Shown here: in pieces, positions 34,189 to 47,946 of the stretch
How positions within the stretch are numbered: the first letter of the stretch is position 1
How the letters are laid out: each line of letters opens with the position of its first letter
NCBI GenBank assembly: GCA_963833605.1
Contig: CAWHYZ010000016.1
Coordinates: forward strand, 62,001 to 126,000
DNA: 64,000 nt
From: JAFAXD01 sp963833605
GTDB lineage: Bacteria > Pseudomonadota > Alphaproteobacteria > Rhizobiales > Xanthobacteraceae
Direction of reading: 5' to 3'
Made by a program: the position numbers and the translations under genes
Notes under the pieces: model-generated
Databases searched by the model: none
What the model was told of the DNA's origin: nothing
Seen by the model: the letters and a program-made list of their open reading frames with translations, nothing else

Positions 34189-35784
34189 ATGCGATTGCGA
34201 GCAAGCGTCCTGTTGGTGGTGGCAGAACTGGCCGTAGCGCTTGCGCTCGCCGCCGCGCCGTCACCGGCTTGCGCACAATTCTTCGACTTCTTCGGCGGCG
34301 GTCGCCGTGGGGGTCGTCCGCCGGGGATGATGCCGTCGATGCCCTCAATGCCCTTCTTCGACCAGCCGCGTGCTCGCCAACACAGCCAGCCGCGATCAAC
34401 GGCGGGCGCGCAGCAGGGGGATTATTCGCGTGCCCCGGCGCCAGCCAAGGCCGACAAGGCAAGCCCGCCCGACCTCAAGACCATCGTCGTCATGGGCGAC
34501 TCGATGGCGGACTGGCTGGCCTATGGGCTCGAACAGGCCTATGCCGACACGCCGGAGATCACCGTCGCCCGCAAACACCGCACCTTCTCGAGCCTGATCT
34601 ACAATCCGGGCCGCCACGACCCCCGCACCAGCGTCGATTGGCCGGTGACTGCGCGCGAGATTCTCGCGAACGAGCCTGCCAATTTCGCCGTGATGATGAT
34701 CGGCCTCTCCGATCGCGACCCGATCCGCGTGCCGGCGGCACCGCGCCCAGCCGCCAAGGTCGGTGCCAAGCCTGGGCAGCCCGACCAAGCCAAACCGGGT
34801 CAGCCTGACGCTGCGCCAGGCGCCGATCAGGCTAAGCCCGCCGATACACCCGATGGCACCGCCGCGGACCCAGGTGTCGCTGATCCACGCGCGCCGGCCG
34901 TGACCTACGACTTCAAGTCCGAGAAATGGGCGGAACTCTACGGCAAGCGCATCGACGACACGATTGCGGCGCTGAAGAGCAAGGGCGTGCCGGTGTTCTG
35001 GGTTGGGCTGCCGCCGATTCTCGGCGCGCGATCGACCGCGGACATGCAATATCTCAACGATCAGTTCCGCAGCCGCGCCGAAAAGGCCGGCATCACCTAC
35101 ATCGACCTCTGGGACGGCTTTGCCGACGACGCCGGACGCTTCACCATGCAGGGGCCTGACTACGAGGGCCAGATCCGCCGGCTGCGCACGCCCGATGGCG
35201 TCTATTTCACTCCGGCGGGAGCACGCAAGCTTGCGCACTATGTGGAACGCGAGATCCAGCGTGCCCTGACCCCCACCGGTCTGGTGGCGGTCCCGCTGCC
35301 GGAGGAGCCGCTGCTGCAAGCCCCCCTGGCGACGCAGTCACCACAGCCGGGCGCCAGCACGCCGCGCCCGCTCGCCGGCCCCGTGGTGCCGCTCAACGCC
35401 AGCGTCGACACCTCGAAGTCCGATTCCCTGCTCGGCAGTTCAACACCGCGCCAGACCATCGCGGACGCTCTCGCGACCCGCGTGCTGGTGAAAGGCGAGC
35501 CGACGCCTGCGCCAGCCGGCCGTGCCGACGACTTTACTTGGCCGCGCCGCGCACCGGCGCCGGTTGGCGCTGATCCGGTGGTGGCAACCACGACGCTGCC
35601 GATGACTCCGATGGTCGCGAGCAGCGGCGGAGCGCAGCAGAAGACGGCGACCGCTGCCCCGGGAACGCCAGCCGCAACGGCGCCGCGCGTGCGCACCGCC
35701 CAGGCACCGGCGCATCCGCGCCCGCGCCAGTCGCAGTACTATCGCCAGCAGCCCAACCCGTTCTTTTTCTTTTTTGGACGGTGA
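34189..35784 (+). CDS. Exported SGNH/DUF459-type protein with low-complexity tail
   Basis: A 531-residue exported protein. Signal peptide at about 1-30 (ends ACAQ). The region FFDFFGGGRRGGRPPGMMPS follows, then a DUF459/SGNH-hydrolase-like domain (about 95-365): block I VMGDSMADWLAYGLEQAY, block with LIYNPGRHDPRTSVDWP, and VYFTPAGARKLAHYVE near the end. A proline/lysine-rich insert (AKPGQPDQAKPGQPDAAPG) splits the domain. The C-terminal 165 residues are Ala/Pro/Thr-rich and end in NPFFFFFGR. DUF459 proteins are suspected cell-wall or exopolysaccharide esterases. ATG at 34189 is used; a start 42 bases upstream would precede the signal. Confidence 0.75.
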   Translation: MRLRASVLLVVAELAVALALAAAPSPACAQFFDFFGGGRRGGRPPGMMPSMPSMPFFDQPRARQHSQPRSTAGAQQGDYSRAPAPAKADKASPPDLKTIVVMGDSMADWLAYGLEQAYADTPEITVARKHRTFSSLIYNPGRHDPRTSVDWPVTAREILANEPANFAVMMIGLSDRDPIRVPAAPRPAAKVGAKPGQPDQAKPGQPDAAPGADQAKPADTPDGTAADPGVADPRAPAVTYDFKSEKWAELYGKRIDDTIAALKSKGVPVFWVGLPPILGARSTADMQYLNDQFRSRAEKAGITYIDLWDGFADDAGRFTMQGPDYEGQIRRLRTPDGVYFTPAGARKLAHYVEREIQRALTPTGLVAVPLPEEPLLQAPLATQSPQPGASTPRPLAGPVVPLNASVDTSKSDSLLGSSTPRQTIADALATRVLVKGEPTPAPAGRADDFTWPRRAPAPVGADPVVATTTLPMTPMVASSGGAQQKTATAAPGTPAATAPRVRTAQAPAHPRPRQSQYYRQQPNPFFFFFGR

Positions 35785-35989
35785 CGAAAGGCTCGCGATC
35801 TTGCGCGCGCTTTGAAGTCAACCAGGCAGCAAACGTCCAGGCCTTGGCTGCCGGTTTGCTCGCAAACGGCTGAACCCTTCGCAAATCTCCAATATTCTGC
35901 AGGCGCGCTCCGCCGTTCATGAGTGAAACACACTCTCACGCGATACGGCGCCAATCCCGCTGTGAGAGTATTGCTCGAGGAGAACCGGC

Positions 35990-36781
35990 GTGGATATCCC
36001 ACTTTACCAGGTCGACGCATTCACCGCCCGTCCGTTCGGCGGCAACCCGGCCGCTGTTTGCCCACTTGAGCGGTGGCTGGACGATGCGACGATGCAGTCG
36101 ATCGCAACCGAGAACAATCTCTCCGAGACTGCGTTCTTCGTGCCGCGTGGCGATGAGTTTGAGCTGCGTTGGTTCACGCCGGTCGCGGAAATCGATCTTG
36201 CCGGCCATCCCACGCTCGCGACCGCTTATGTGATTCTCGAAATTCTTGAGCCACGGCGCGAGCGTGTTCGTTTCGAAACCCGCAGATCCGGCGCACTCAC
36301 CGTCACGCGCCGCGGCGACAAGCTTGCAATGGACTTTCCGGCGCGCCCGCCGGTTCCGCGGCCGGGTCTTGGCGATGTCGTCTCGGCGTTGCGCGCCACG
36401 CCGCTCGATGTTTTGGCCGCGCGCGACGGCTTTGCGGTGTTCGCGAGCGAAGCCGAGGTGGCCGCCCTCGCGCCTGATTTTGCCAAGGTGGCCGAACTCG
36501 ACTGCCTCGGCCTGATCGCGACCGCACCGGGGGCACCCGGTAGCGGTTGGGATTTTGTGTCACGCTTTTTTGCACCCCGGCACAACATCAACGAAGATCC
36601 GGTGACTGGCTCCGCCCACTGCACATTGGTGCCCTATTGGGCAAAGAAGCTCGGCAAAAGGAAGCTCGCTGCGCGCCAGATCTCGAAACGCGTCGGCGAA
36701 CTCTGGTGCGAGGACAAAGGCGAACGCGTCGAGATCGCCGGCCACTGCGCGCGCTTCATGGACGGAGTGATCCGCCTTTGA
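35990..36781 (+). CDS. PhzF-family isomerase-like protein
   Basis: A 263-residue member of the PhzF/diaminopimelate-epimerase fold. N-terminal signature VDAFTARPFGGNPAAVC, the catalytic glutamate in ENNLSETAFF, and the second-half motif EDPVTGSAHCTLVPYWA are all intact. The family isomerises small acids (PhzF itself acts in phenazine synthesis), but no other phenazine genes are present, so the substrate is unknown. GTG at 35990 follows CGAGGAGAACCGGC. The 205-base gap before it shows no clear structure. Confidence 0.88.
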   Translation: MDIPLYQVDAFTARPFGGNPAAVCPLERWLDDATMQSIATENNLSETAFFVPRGDEFELRWFTPVAEIDLAGHPTLATAYVILEILEPRRERVRFETRRSGALTVTRRGDKLAMDFPARPPVPRPGLGDVVSALRATPLDVLAARDGFAVFASEAEVAALAPDFAKVAELDCLGLIATAPGAPGSGWDFVSRFFAPRHNINEDPVTGSAHCTLVPYWAKKLGKRKLAARQISKRVGELWCEDKGERVEIAGHCARFMDGVIRL

Positions 36782-36949
36782 AACGCAGGTATCTCGCGAC
36801 GAACCATCCGAGCGGCATTCGGCGGATGACAACAAGTCAATCAGTTGCCCTTCCGAGGCAATCGCCAACCGAGCTCGATCGGATCCGCCGATAGCGAGAA
36901 CAAGCATGGGGGCCGCCACGGCCGGCTGGCGCGGATTGGAGAAACCGCA

Positions 36950-37528
36950 ATGCTCACATTCTACTTTACGCCGGGATCGAGTTCGATGGCGCCGCACATC
37001 GCGCTGCACGAGGTCGGCACGCCGTTCGATGGCCGGCCGATTTCGCTGATGAAGAAAGAAAACCGTTCGCCCGCCTATTTGGCGGTCAATCCGGAAGGCA
37101 AGGTGCCGACCTTGTTGATCGACGAGCGCCCGCTGACCGAGGTCGCCGGGATCCTGTTCTATCTTGCAAAACGATTTCCCACGGTCGGCCTCCTGCCCGA
37201 CGATATCGAAGCGCAGGCGCAGGCCGTATCCTGGATGTCCTTCATCGCCGCGACAGTGCACCCCGCCAGGCGCCTTGGGATCGACCATGCCCGTGGCGTA
37301 TTCGCCATCGCGGACCAGCGGCTGGGCGATCGGGAATGGGCGCTCGGGCGTTACTCGATCGTCGACATCCACCTGTTCCGCCTGTTCTGGCGGTTTCGCA
37401 ATTCCTTCAACCTCGCGCCCGGCGAATTTCCGCACCTCTCGGCCCATCACGACCGCATGATGGCGCGCCCGGCGGTGCGACGAACATTCGAAATCGAGGC
37501 TGCGATCGGCTATGAGATGCCGGCGTAA
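36950..37528 (+). CDS. Glutathione S-transferase-family protein
   Basis: A 192-residue cytoplasmic protein. The thioredoxin-like N-domain is FYFTPGSSSMAPHIALHEVGTPFD with the motif GKVPTLLIDERPLTEVAGIL (cis-proline before TLL). An all-helical C-domain follows, with YSIVDIHLFRLFWRF as the usual N-capping/helix-6 region. The SS in PGSSSM may activate glutathione as in beta/theta-like GSTs. It is slightly short for the family. ATG at 36950 follows GGAGAAACCGCA. Substrate unknown. Confidence 0.85.
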   Translation: MLTFYFTPGSSSMAPHIALHEVGTPFDGRPISLMKKENRSPAYLAVNPEGKVPTLLIDERPLTEVAGILFYLAKRFPTVGLLPDDIEAQAQAVSWMSFIAATVHPARRLGIDHARGVFAIADQRLGDREWALGRYSIVDIHLFRLFWRFRNSFNLAPGEFPHLSAHHDRMMARPAVRRTFEIEAAIGYEMPA

Positions 37529-37593
37529 CCAAAGATCGTCCGAACAACAATGAAGTTGCTCTGACCGCGAATGCGGCCAGCTCAAGGGCGCGG

Positions 37594-39121
37594 ATGTTTC
37601 CAACACTGTCTTTCGGCAATCATGAATTGTCGCCGCAGGATCTGGCGGCGCGGGCTGCGCGTGCGGCCGGATTTTTGGCGAGCATCGGCCTCAAGGATGG
37701 CGACACGTTTGCGCTCATGTTGCGTAATGATCCCGCGCTGGTCGAGATCATGCTCGCGGCGCGCCAGCTTGGCGCATATTTCGTGCCGTTGAACTGGCAC
37801 TTCAAAGCCGCCGAGGCAGGCTACGTCTTGCGCGACAGCGGCGCCAAACTTCTGATTGCGCATAGCGACCTGCTGCCGGCGATTGCCGCTGGTGTTCCGG
37901 CCAACCTGCCGGTGTTTGAAGTCGCGCCGCTCGACCACGAGGGCGCGACGGACGTGCGGCGGGACCATGGTCCGGACGCGCCGCGCGCGGGCGCGGATTG
38001 GCATTCTCTGGTCGCACGCGCCGAGCCGCTGCGCGAGACGTTCCGAGAACTTCCGCGGGATGGTGGCCTACACATCGGGGACGACCGGGCAGCCCAAAGG
38101 CGTTCGTCGCATGCCGCAGGCAGACAAGGCGGACGCCGCGCGCCGTATCGGGCAAATGTATGCCCAGGGGCTGGGCATCATTCCGGGCGCGCGCTGTCTG
38201 ATCTCAGCGCCGCTCTACCACAGTGCTCCATGTTCCTACGTGTTATTCGCGGCGCGCTGTGAGGCATGGCTGCGGCTCGAGCCGCGCTTCGATCCGCTCG
38301 AGACGCTTGCAGCGATTGAGCGCTACCGGATTACTGATGCGTATCTGGTGCCGACGATGTTCGTGCGTCTGCTGCGTTTGCCGGCCGCGGATCGCAGCCG
38401 CTACGATCTGTCGTCGCTGCGCTTCGTGGTCACCACCGGAGCGCCGTGCCCGCCCGCGGTCAAGCGCGCCATGATCGACTGGTGGGGTGACGTGATCAAC
38501 GAAACCTATGCCGCCAGCGAACTCGGATATCTCACCACAATCTCCGCCAAGGAGGCGCGGGCGAAACCGGGATCGGCCGGCCGCCCGATCGACGGCGTTT
38601 CGATCAGAATACTTGACGACGAGGGCGGCGATCTTCCGCGCGGAGAGATTGGTAAAATCTATGCGCGCCAGACGTTGATGCCGCCATTCACCTACATCAA
38701 CCGCGAGCAGGATCGCGCGGCGATCGAGCATGAGGGCTATCTGACCGTCGGCGACATCGGGTACCTCGATGCCGACGGCTATCTCTACGTGACCGACCGG
38801 CGCACCGATCTCGTTCTGTCGGGCGGCGTCAACATCTACCCGGCCGAAATCGAGGCGCAGCTCATGACAATGGCCGGTGTCGGCGATTGCGCGGTGTTCG
38901 GCGTTCCGCACGAGGAGTTCGGACAATCGCTTGTCGCGGTGATCCAGCCGACCGGCGAGGTCGCGCTCGCGGCGGAAGCAGTACAGGCATTTCTCGCGAC
39001 AAAGCTCGCGGGCTTCAAGATTCCACGGACGATTCTGTTCCGCGATACGCTGCCGCGCGAGGACACCGGCAAGATCTTCAAACGCTTGCTGCGCGAGGAA
39101 TATTTGGCGGCCGCGCGCTAG
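37594..39121 (+). pseudogene. Acyl-CoA synthetase (AMP-binding), frameshifted
   Basis: The first part starts at ATG 37594 (MFPTLSFGNHELS) and reads through the N-domain to about 38050 (PLRETFRE). The rest, beginning at the P-loop MVAYTSGTTGQPKGV, is in the next frame and runs to 39121 with AGEIGKIYARQ-type hinge (LTVGDIGYLDADGYLYVTDRRTD) and the catalytic lysine in LPREDTGKIFKRLL. One extra base (or two missing) in the G-rich run near 38053-38060 explains it. Apart from this the enzyme looks complete, about 508 residues. Probable fatty- or aryl-CoA ligase. Confidence 0.82.
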
Positions 39122-39223
39122 ACTAGTGCCGGAGCTGCGGGCGCCTATCCGCGCTGCTCCGCTGCTTCAAGCCCGAGCGGGTCGCTTGGCCAATTCTGGT
39201 TATAGCCGTTCGTCCGCGGGACC

Positions 39224-39301
39224 GTAGGATGGGTTGAGCGCAGCGAAACCCATCGCTTTGAGACACATGATGGGTTTCGCAAGGGGCTCAACCCATCCTA
39301 C
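39224..39301. repeat. Long near-perfect palindrome (GTAGGATGGGTTGAGC type)
   Basis: Outer arms of 16 bp, GTAGGATGGGTTGAGC (39224-39239) and GCTCAACCCATCCTAC (39286-39301), are perfect. Inner arms GCGAAACCCATC (39243-39254) and GATGGGTTTCGC (39269-39280) are also perfect. As RNA this would be a long hairpin. It follows the acyl-CoA synthetase stop by about 100 bases. Confidence 0.8.
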
Positions 39302-39804
39302 AAGATCTTGCGCACAGCGCGGGCGTCTCGAAGGATGGCCCGGAACTCCGAGCAAGCCAAAAACATTTATTGACAGACCGAAAAGCAAAATTCAGTACTT
39401 TTGTGTTCCGGCTCACCAAGGGGCGTTTCTCGAGACGGTCCTGAAGCGGAGCGGGAATGCGGTGCCTGCGGGTCCGGCTCGTAACCGGGCACTCGGGAGG
39501 CTCTTGGGATTAGCCGGGACGATAATACGGTCGTCCCGCGGGGACTGCGTAGGGGGTCCGGGTGGACGCCCGCTCCTGCGCGGATCCCGAAAGCTCCTTG
39601 GAGCTCACAAAGCCGCGTGGAGCGCCGAGAGGCGGGCCGTGTTCCTCCGTCAACGGAACGCGGGTCCGCGTCGAAAGCGCGGACGATATGTTGACCTTAC
39701 TCGCCGGCCTCGGCGCTCCATCCCCTTGGGGAAACGGAAAAGAGGACAATGGGTGGCCCGGAACCCGCTTTCTCCGGGCGGCGCAGCGTTGGCTGCGCGG
39801 GCTA

Positions 39805-39947
39805 TTTGACATGTGAATCGAAAATGCACGGCGGGTTCGTTGTAGCCCGCATGGAGCGGAGCGGAATGCGGGTCGGCCTGTCCCGGCGTCCCCGGATTTC
39901 GCTTCGCTCCATCCGGGTTACGGCTTGCCATTTTGACATGTGAATCG
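39805..39947. repeat. Direct repeat flanking an inverted repeat
   Basis: The 16-mer TTTGACATGTGAATCG occurs at 39805-39820 and 39932-39947. Between the copies lie two inverted versions of one motif: GTAGCCCGCATGGAGCGGAG (from 39842) and, on the minus strand, GTAACCCGGATGGAGCGAAG (from 39921). The layout is that of a small palindromic insert bounded by a duplicated target or by recombining repeats. Confidence 0.7.
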
Positions 39948-40005
39948 GAAACACCCTCAACCGTGCGGGGAGGGTCGGCGAGCGAAGCGAGCCGGGCACG
40001 GCGCC

Positions 40006-40137
40006 ACCCTCCCCCTTGTGGGGAGGGTCGCGAGCGAAGCGAGCGGGGTGGGGGTCGAAGTGGAGCGCGGCGCGCACTCAACGCATCTCAACACCCGCTT
40101 CGCTTCGGCGATCGACCCTCCCCACAAGGGGGAGGGT
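40006..40137. repeat. 132-bp inverted repeat with CCCTCCCC ends
   Basis: The 23-base block at 40006-40028 (starts ACCCTCCCCCTTG, ends GGGAGGGT) recurs as its exact reverse complement at 40115-40137. Next to each, GAGCGAAGCGAGCGGGGTG-like sequence is also inverted. It lies at the end of gltD (stop at 40163, leftward) and might protect the gltBD message 3' end. No T-run follows it. Confidence 0.75.
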
Positions 40138-40162
40138 AACGCGGCGACGTATTGCGATGGAC

Positions 40163-41577
40163 TCACCGCGGCAAGCTCGTCTCGCCCATCAGGAACTTGT
40201 CGATTGCGTGCGCGCACTGGCGGCCTTCGCGGATCGCCCACACCACCAGCGACTGGCCGCGCCGCATATCGCCGGCCGCGAATACCTTCGGCTGCGAGGT
40301 CTGGTAGGCGTCGGTGTCGGCCTTGACGTTGCCGCGCGCATCGAGCTCGACCCCGAGCGCCTTGATCATGCCCTCGTGTACCGGATGCACGAAACCCATG
40401 GCCAGGAGCACGAGTTCGGCCTCGATCTCGAATTCGGTGCCGGCAATTGGCTTGATCTTGTCGTCGACCTGCACGCAGTGCAGCTTCGCCACCTTGCCGT
40501 CGCGGCCGGAGAATTTCGTGGTGAGCACCGAGAACTCGCGCTGCACGCCTTCCTCGTGGCTCGACGAAGTGCGCAGCTTGAGCGGCCAATCCGGCCAGGT
40601 CAGCAGCTTGTTTTCTTTCAACGGTGGCTGCGGCAGCAGCTCGAAATTGGTGACTGAGGTCGCGCCCTGCCGGGTCGAGGTCCCGATGCAGTCGGAGCCG
40701 GTGTCGCCGCCGCCGATCACAATCACGCGTTTGTCCTTGGCAAGGATCGGGGCTGCATCACCAACGGGCTCGCCGCTCACGCGGCGGTTCTGCTGCGGCA
40801 GGAAGTCCATGGCGAAGTGGATGCCGTCGAGCTCGCGCCCCGCAATCGGCAGATCGCGCGGCGCCTCAGCGCCGCCCGTGAGCGCGATTGCGTCGTAGCC
40901 GTCAAGCTCCGCCACCGGCACGTCGATTCCGACATGGGCGCCGTAATGGAAGGTGACGCCTTCGGCTTCCATCTGTGCGACTCTTTTGTCGATCAGATGC
41001 TTCTCCATCTTGAAGTCGGGAATCCCGTAGCGCAGCAGGCCTCCCGCCTTGGCCCAGCGCTCGTAGACATGCACGTCGTGGCCGGCGCGCGCGAGCTGCT
41101 GCGCACAGGCGAGACCGGCCGGACCCGAGCCTACAATCGCGACCCGCTTGCCGGTCTTCACCGCCGGCGGTTCAGGCTTGATCCAACCCTGCTCAAACGC
41201 CCGGTCGGCGATCGCGCATTCGATGGTCTTGATTGTGACCGGGATGTCCTCGATGTTGAGCGTGCAGGCGGCTTCGCATGGCGCTGGGCAGACGCGGCCA
41301 GTGACCTCGGGGAAGTTGTTGGTGGAGTGCAGGTTGCGCGCCGCCTCCTCCCATTCGCCGGTGTAGACGAGATCGTTCCAATCGGGGATCTGGTTGTTGA
41401 CCGGGCAGCCGGTGTGACAATACGGAATCCCGCAGTTCATGCAGCGGGCAGCCTGCTGGCGCGTTTCCTTCTCGGGCAGCGGCTGGACGAATTCGCGCCA
41501 ATGGCGAATCCGCTCCTCGACCGGCTCGTAGTGGCGGTCGTTGCGCTCGAACTCGAGAAACCCGGTGACCTTGCCCA

Positions 41578-41578
<1 letters not shown>
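40163..41578 (-). CDS. gltD: Glutamate synthase small subunit
   Basis: A 471-residue FAD/NADPH-binding subunit that feeds electrons to GltB for glutamate formation from glutamine and 2-oxoglutarate. N-terminal cysteines for 4Fe-4S clusters are in CMNCGIPYCHTGCPVNNQIP and CPAPCEAACTLN. The first dinucleotide fold is VAIVGSGPAGLACAQQL and the second VIVIGGGDTGSDCIGT. The C-terminus has FAAGDMRRGQSLVVWAI. The start codon overlaps the gltB stop by one base (TAATG), so translation is coupled. Confidence 0.95.
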
Positions 41579-46252
<4,674 letters not shown>

Positions 46253-46753
46253 GCCCTCCACCAGGGACGCTTCTCGTCACCCAGTTCCGTCATCTGCCGC
46301 AAACGGGTTGAGCCGGTTTACGGTAACCTTGAGGTGCAGAACTCGGGCCAACCCGAGTTCCCCTGCCGGTTGGCGCGCAACCGGAGCCGTTGCGGCGGCG
46401 TTCTCGCCGCCCGCCAGCTCGCCGCGCAGCCTTCCGGGCTCTGCACCAACGTCCGCTGCGCTGCATCGTGGTCGGACAGGCCCGCACACGGGCTGGACGC
46501 GGCTGGCAAAGTGAGACAGTATTGCTGTCCTACCCAAGATGCCAAAATTCTGCCACGGATACAAGATTGAGCCACGCCAAATTTTTCAAAATCACCCATC
46601 TTGATGCACAACAAACGTGCGCTTGTGCTTGCCGCCCAACGAAATGGCGCCGTCGCTTTTCCAGTATTGCGGGTGCGGCCGATTTCCGCAATGCAATAGA
46701 TGCTTTCAAACCTTGCACGTGGATTGTCCGAGCCAGGATTCAATGGGTCACGC
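46253..46753. other. gltB upstream region with strong hairpin
   Basis: A divergent gap of about 500 bases. A perfect hairpin GAACTCGGG-CCAA-CCCGAGTTC lies at 46339-46360, within the probable leader of gltB; it could be a regulator site or a leader structure. The part nearer the threonine aldolase is more AT-rich (46545-46620) and may hold promoters in both directions. No coding frame is convincing. Confidence 0.45.
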
Positions 46754-47806
46754 ATGAATTTCGCGAGTGACAATGCGGCCGGCATCGCGCCGGCGATCCT
46801 CGATGCCATCGGCCGGGTGAATGATGGCTTTGCGCTCGGCTATGGCGGTGACGCCGTGACCCGGCGGGTGGAGAAAATGTTCTCCGACCTGTTCGAGCGC
46901 GAGGTCGCAGCCTTCATGGTCGCGACCGGGACCGCAGCCAATTCGCTCGCGCTGGCCCATTGCGCGCCGCCATGGGGCGCGGTGCTGTGCCATACCGACG
47001 CGCACATCATGACCAGCGAATGCGGTGCCCCGGAATTTTTTGGCGGTGGGCTGAAGCTCGTCGGGCTATCGGGGGAGGCGGGTCGCATCACGACCAGCAC
47101 GCTCGCGGCGGCCCTCGACGGGCCGGAATGGGGCGGGCCGCATCACGTGAGCCCGGCGGTACTGTCGCTCACGCAGGCGACCGAGGCCGGCACCGTCTAC
47201 CGGGTCGAGGACGTTGCGCACTTGTCCGAGGCCGCGCATGCGCGCGGTCTCAAGGTGCAAATGGACGGGGCACGGTTTGCGAACGCGGTTGCACGCCTCG
47301 GGGTGAGCCCGGCACAGGCGACTTGGAAAGCCGGCGTCGACGTGCTCGCGTTCGGCGCCACCAAGGGCGGGGCCATCGCGGCGGAAGCAGTGATCTTTTT
47401 TGATCCCGCGCAGGCTGCCGCCATGGGCGAGCGGCGCAAGCGCGGCGGTCATCTGATCTCCAAGCATCGATTCGTGGCCGCCCAATTCGAGGCCTTCCTG
47501 GCCGATAGTCTTTGGCTCAAGCTGGCGAGGCACGCGAACGAGATGGCGGATCGGCTCGCCCAAGGGCTCGCCAATAGGGGTCTGCAGCCGGTGTGGCCGG
47601 TCGAAGCCAATCTCATATTTGTCGTGCTGCCGGCTGAGCTGCACAAAAAACTCCAGGCCGCCGGGGCGAGCTACTACGCGATGCGCCGCCGGGGAGCGCC
47701 CTCGAGTGCGTTCAGTCGAGCGGACGACGTTCTGGTGCGCCTCGTCACATCGTTCTCGACCCAAGCGCGAGACATCGACCGGTTTGTGGCTGCCGTAGCG
47801 GAGTAA
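46754..47806 (+). CDS. ltaE: Low-specificity threonine aldolase
   Basis: A 350-residue pyridoxal-phosphate enzyme that splits L-threonine (and allo-threonine) into glycine and acetaldehyde. The N-terminus NFASDNAAGIAPAILDAIG is typical. The PLP lysine is K204 in AFGATKGGAI. Other landmarks are VATGTAANSLAL and the DGARFANA motif that binds the cofactor ring. ATG at 46754 is used; a start 54 bases upstream adds a tail outside the family alignment, and neither start has a strong ribosome site. Confidence 0.88.
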   Translation: MNFASDNAAGIAPAILDAIGRVNDGFALGYGGDAVTRRVEKMFSDLFEREVAAFMVATGTAANSLALAHCAPPWGAVLCHTDAHIMTSECGAPEFFGGGLKLVGLSGEAGRITTSTLAAALDGPEWGGPHHVSPAVLSLTQATEAGTVYRVEDVAHLSEAAHARGLKVQMDGARFANAVARLGVSPAQATWKAGVDVLAFGATKGGAIAAEAVIFFDPAQAAAMGERRKRGGHLISKHRFVAAQFEAFLADSLWLKLARHANEMADRLAQGLANRGLQPVWPVEANLIFVVLPAELHKKLQAAGASYYAMRRRGAPSSAFSRADDVLVRLVTSFSTQARDIDRFVAAVAE

Positions 47807-47946
47807 GCAATCTTCGGTAGGTAATTCGGCGCCAGGAAATCCCCAGATTGTCCAAGCTCTGCCCGAATCGGACCATCAGGCCGCCTTGGCGCCGCGTGCA
47901 GAATGCGACTGCGTCGGGACGTGGGGTTCCCAATGGAGATTCGCCC

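Larger units (their letters stand above)
39122..40162. other. Gene-free repeat nest with unexplained segment
   Basis: No reading frame here has coding character. It contains a near-perfect 78-bp palindrome (39224-39301), a segment without assignment (39370-39800), a 16-bp direct repeat flanking an inverted repeat (39805-39947), and a 132-bp inverted repeat (40006-40137). The 39370-39800 segment is rich in small hairpins: GTCCC/GGGAC (39533-39545), AGCTCC/GGAGCT (39592-39605) and GTCCGCG/CGCGGAC (39664-39684). It could encode a structured RNA or be a remnant of a mobile element. Confidence 0.55.

Noticed and set aside
37594..39121. Two separate genes for the acyl-CoA synthetase halves
   Set aside because: The two frames join within the canonical domain order exactly at the P-loop, and the second half has no start signal.
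39234..39809. Open frame of 191 codons on the plus strand, and frames opposite to it
   Set aside because: It begins inside a long palindrome, runs through unrelated repeats, has no ribosome site and shows an Arg/Gly/Pro-rich composition typical of non-coding GC-rich frames.
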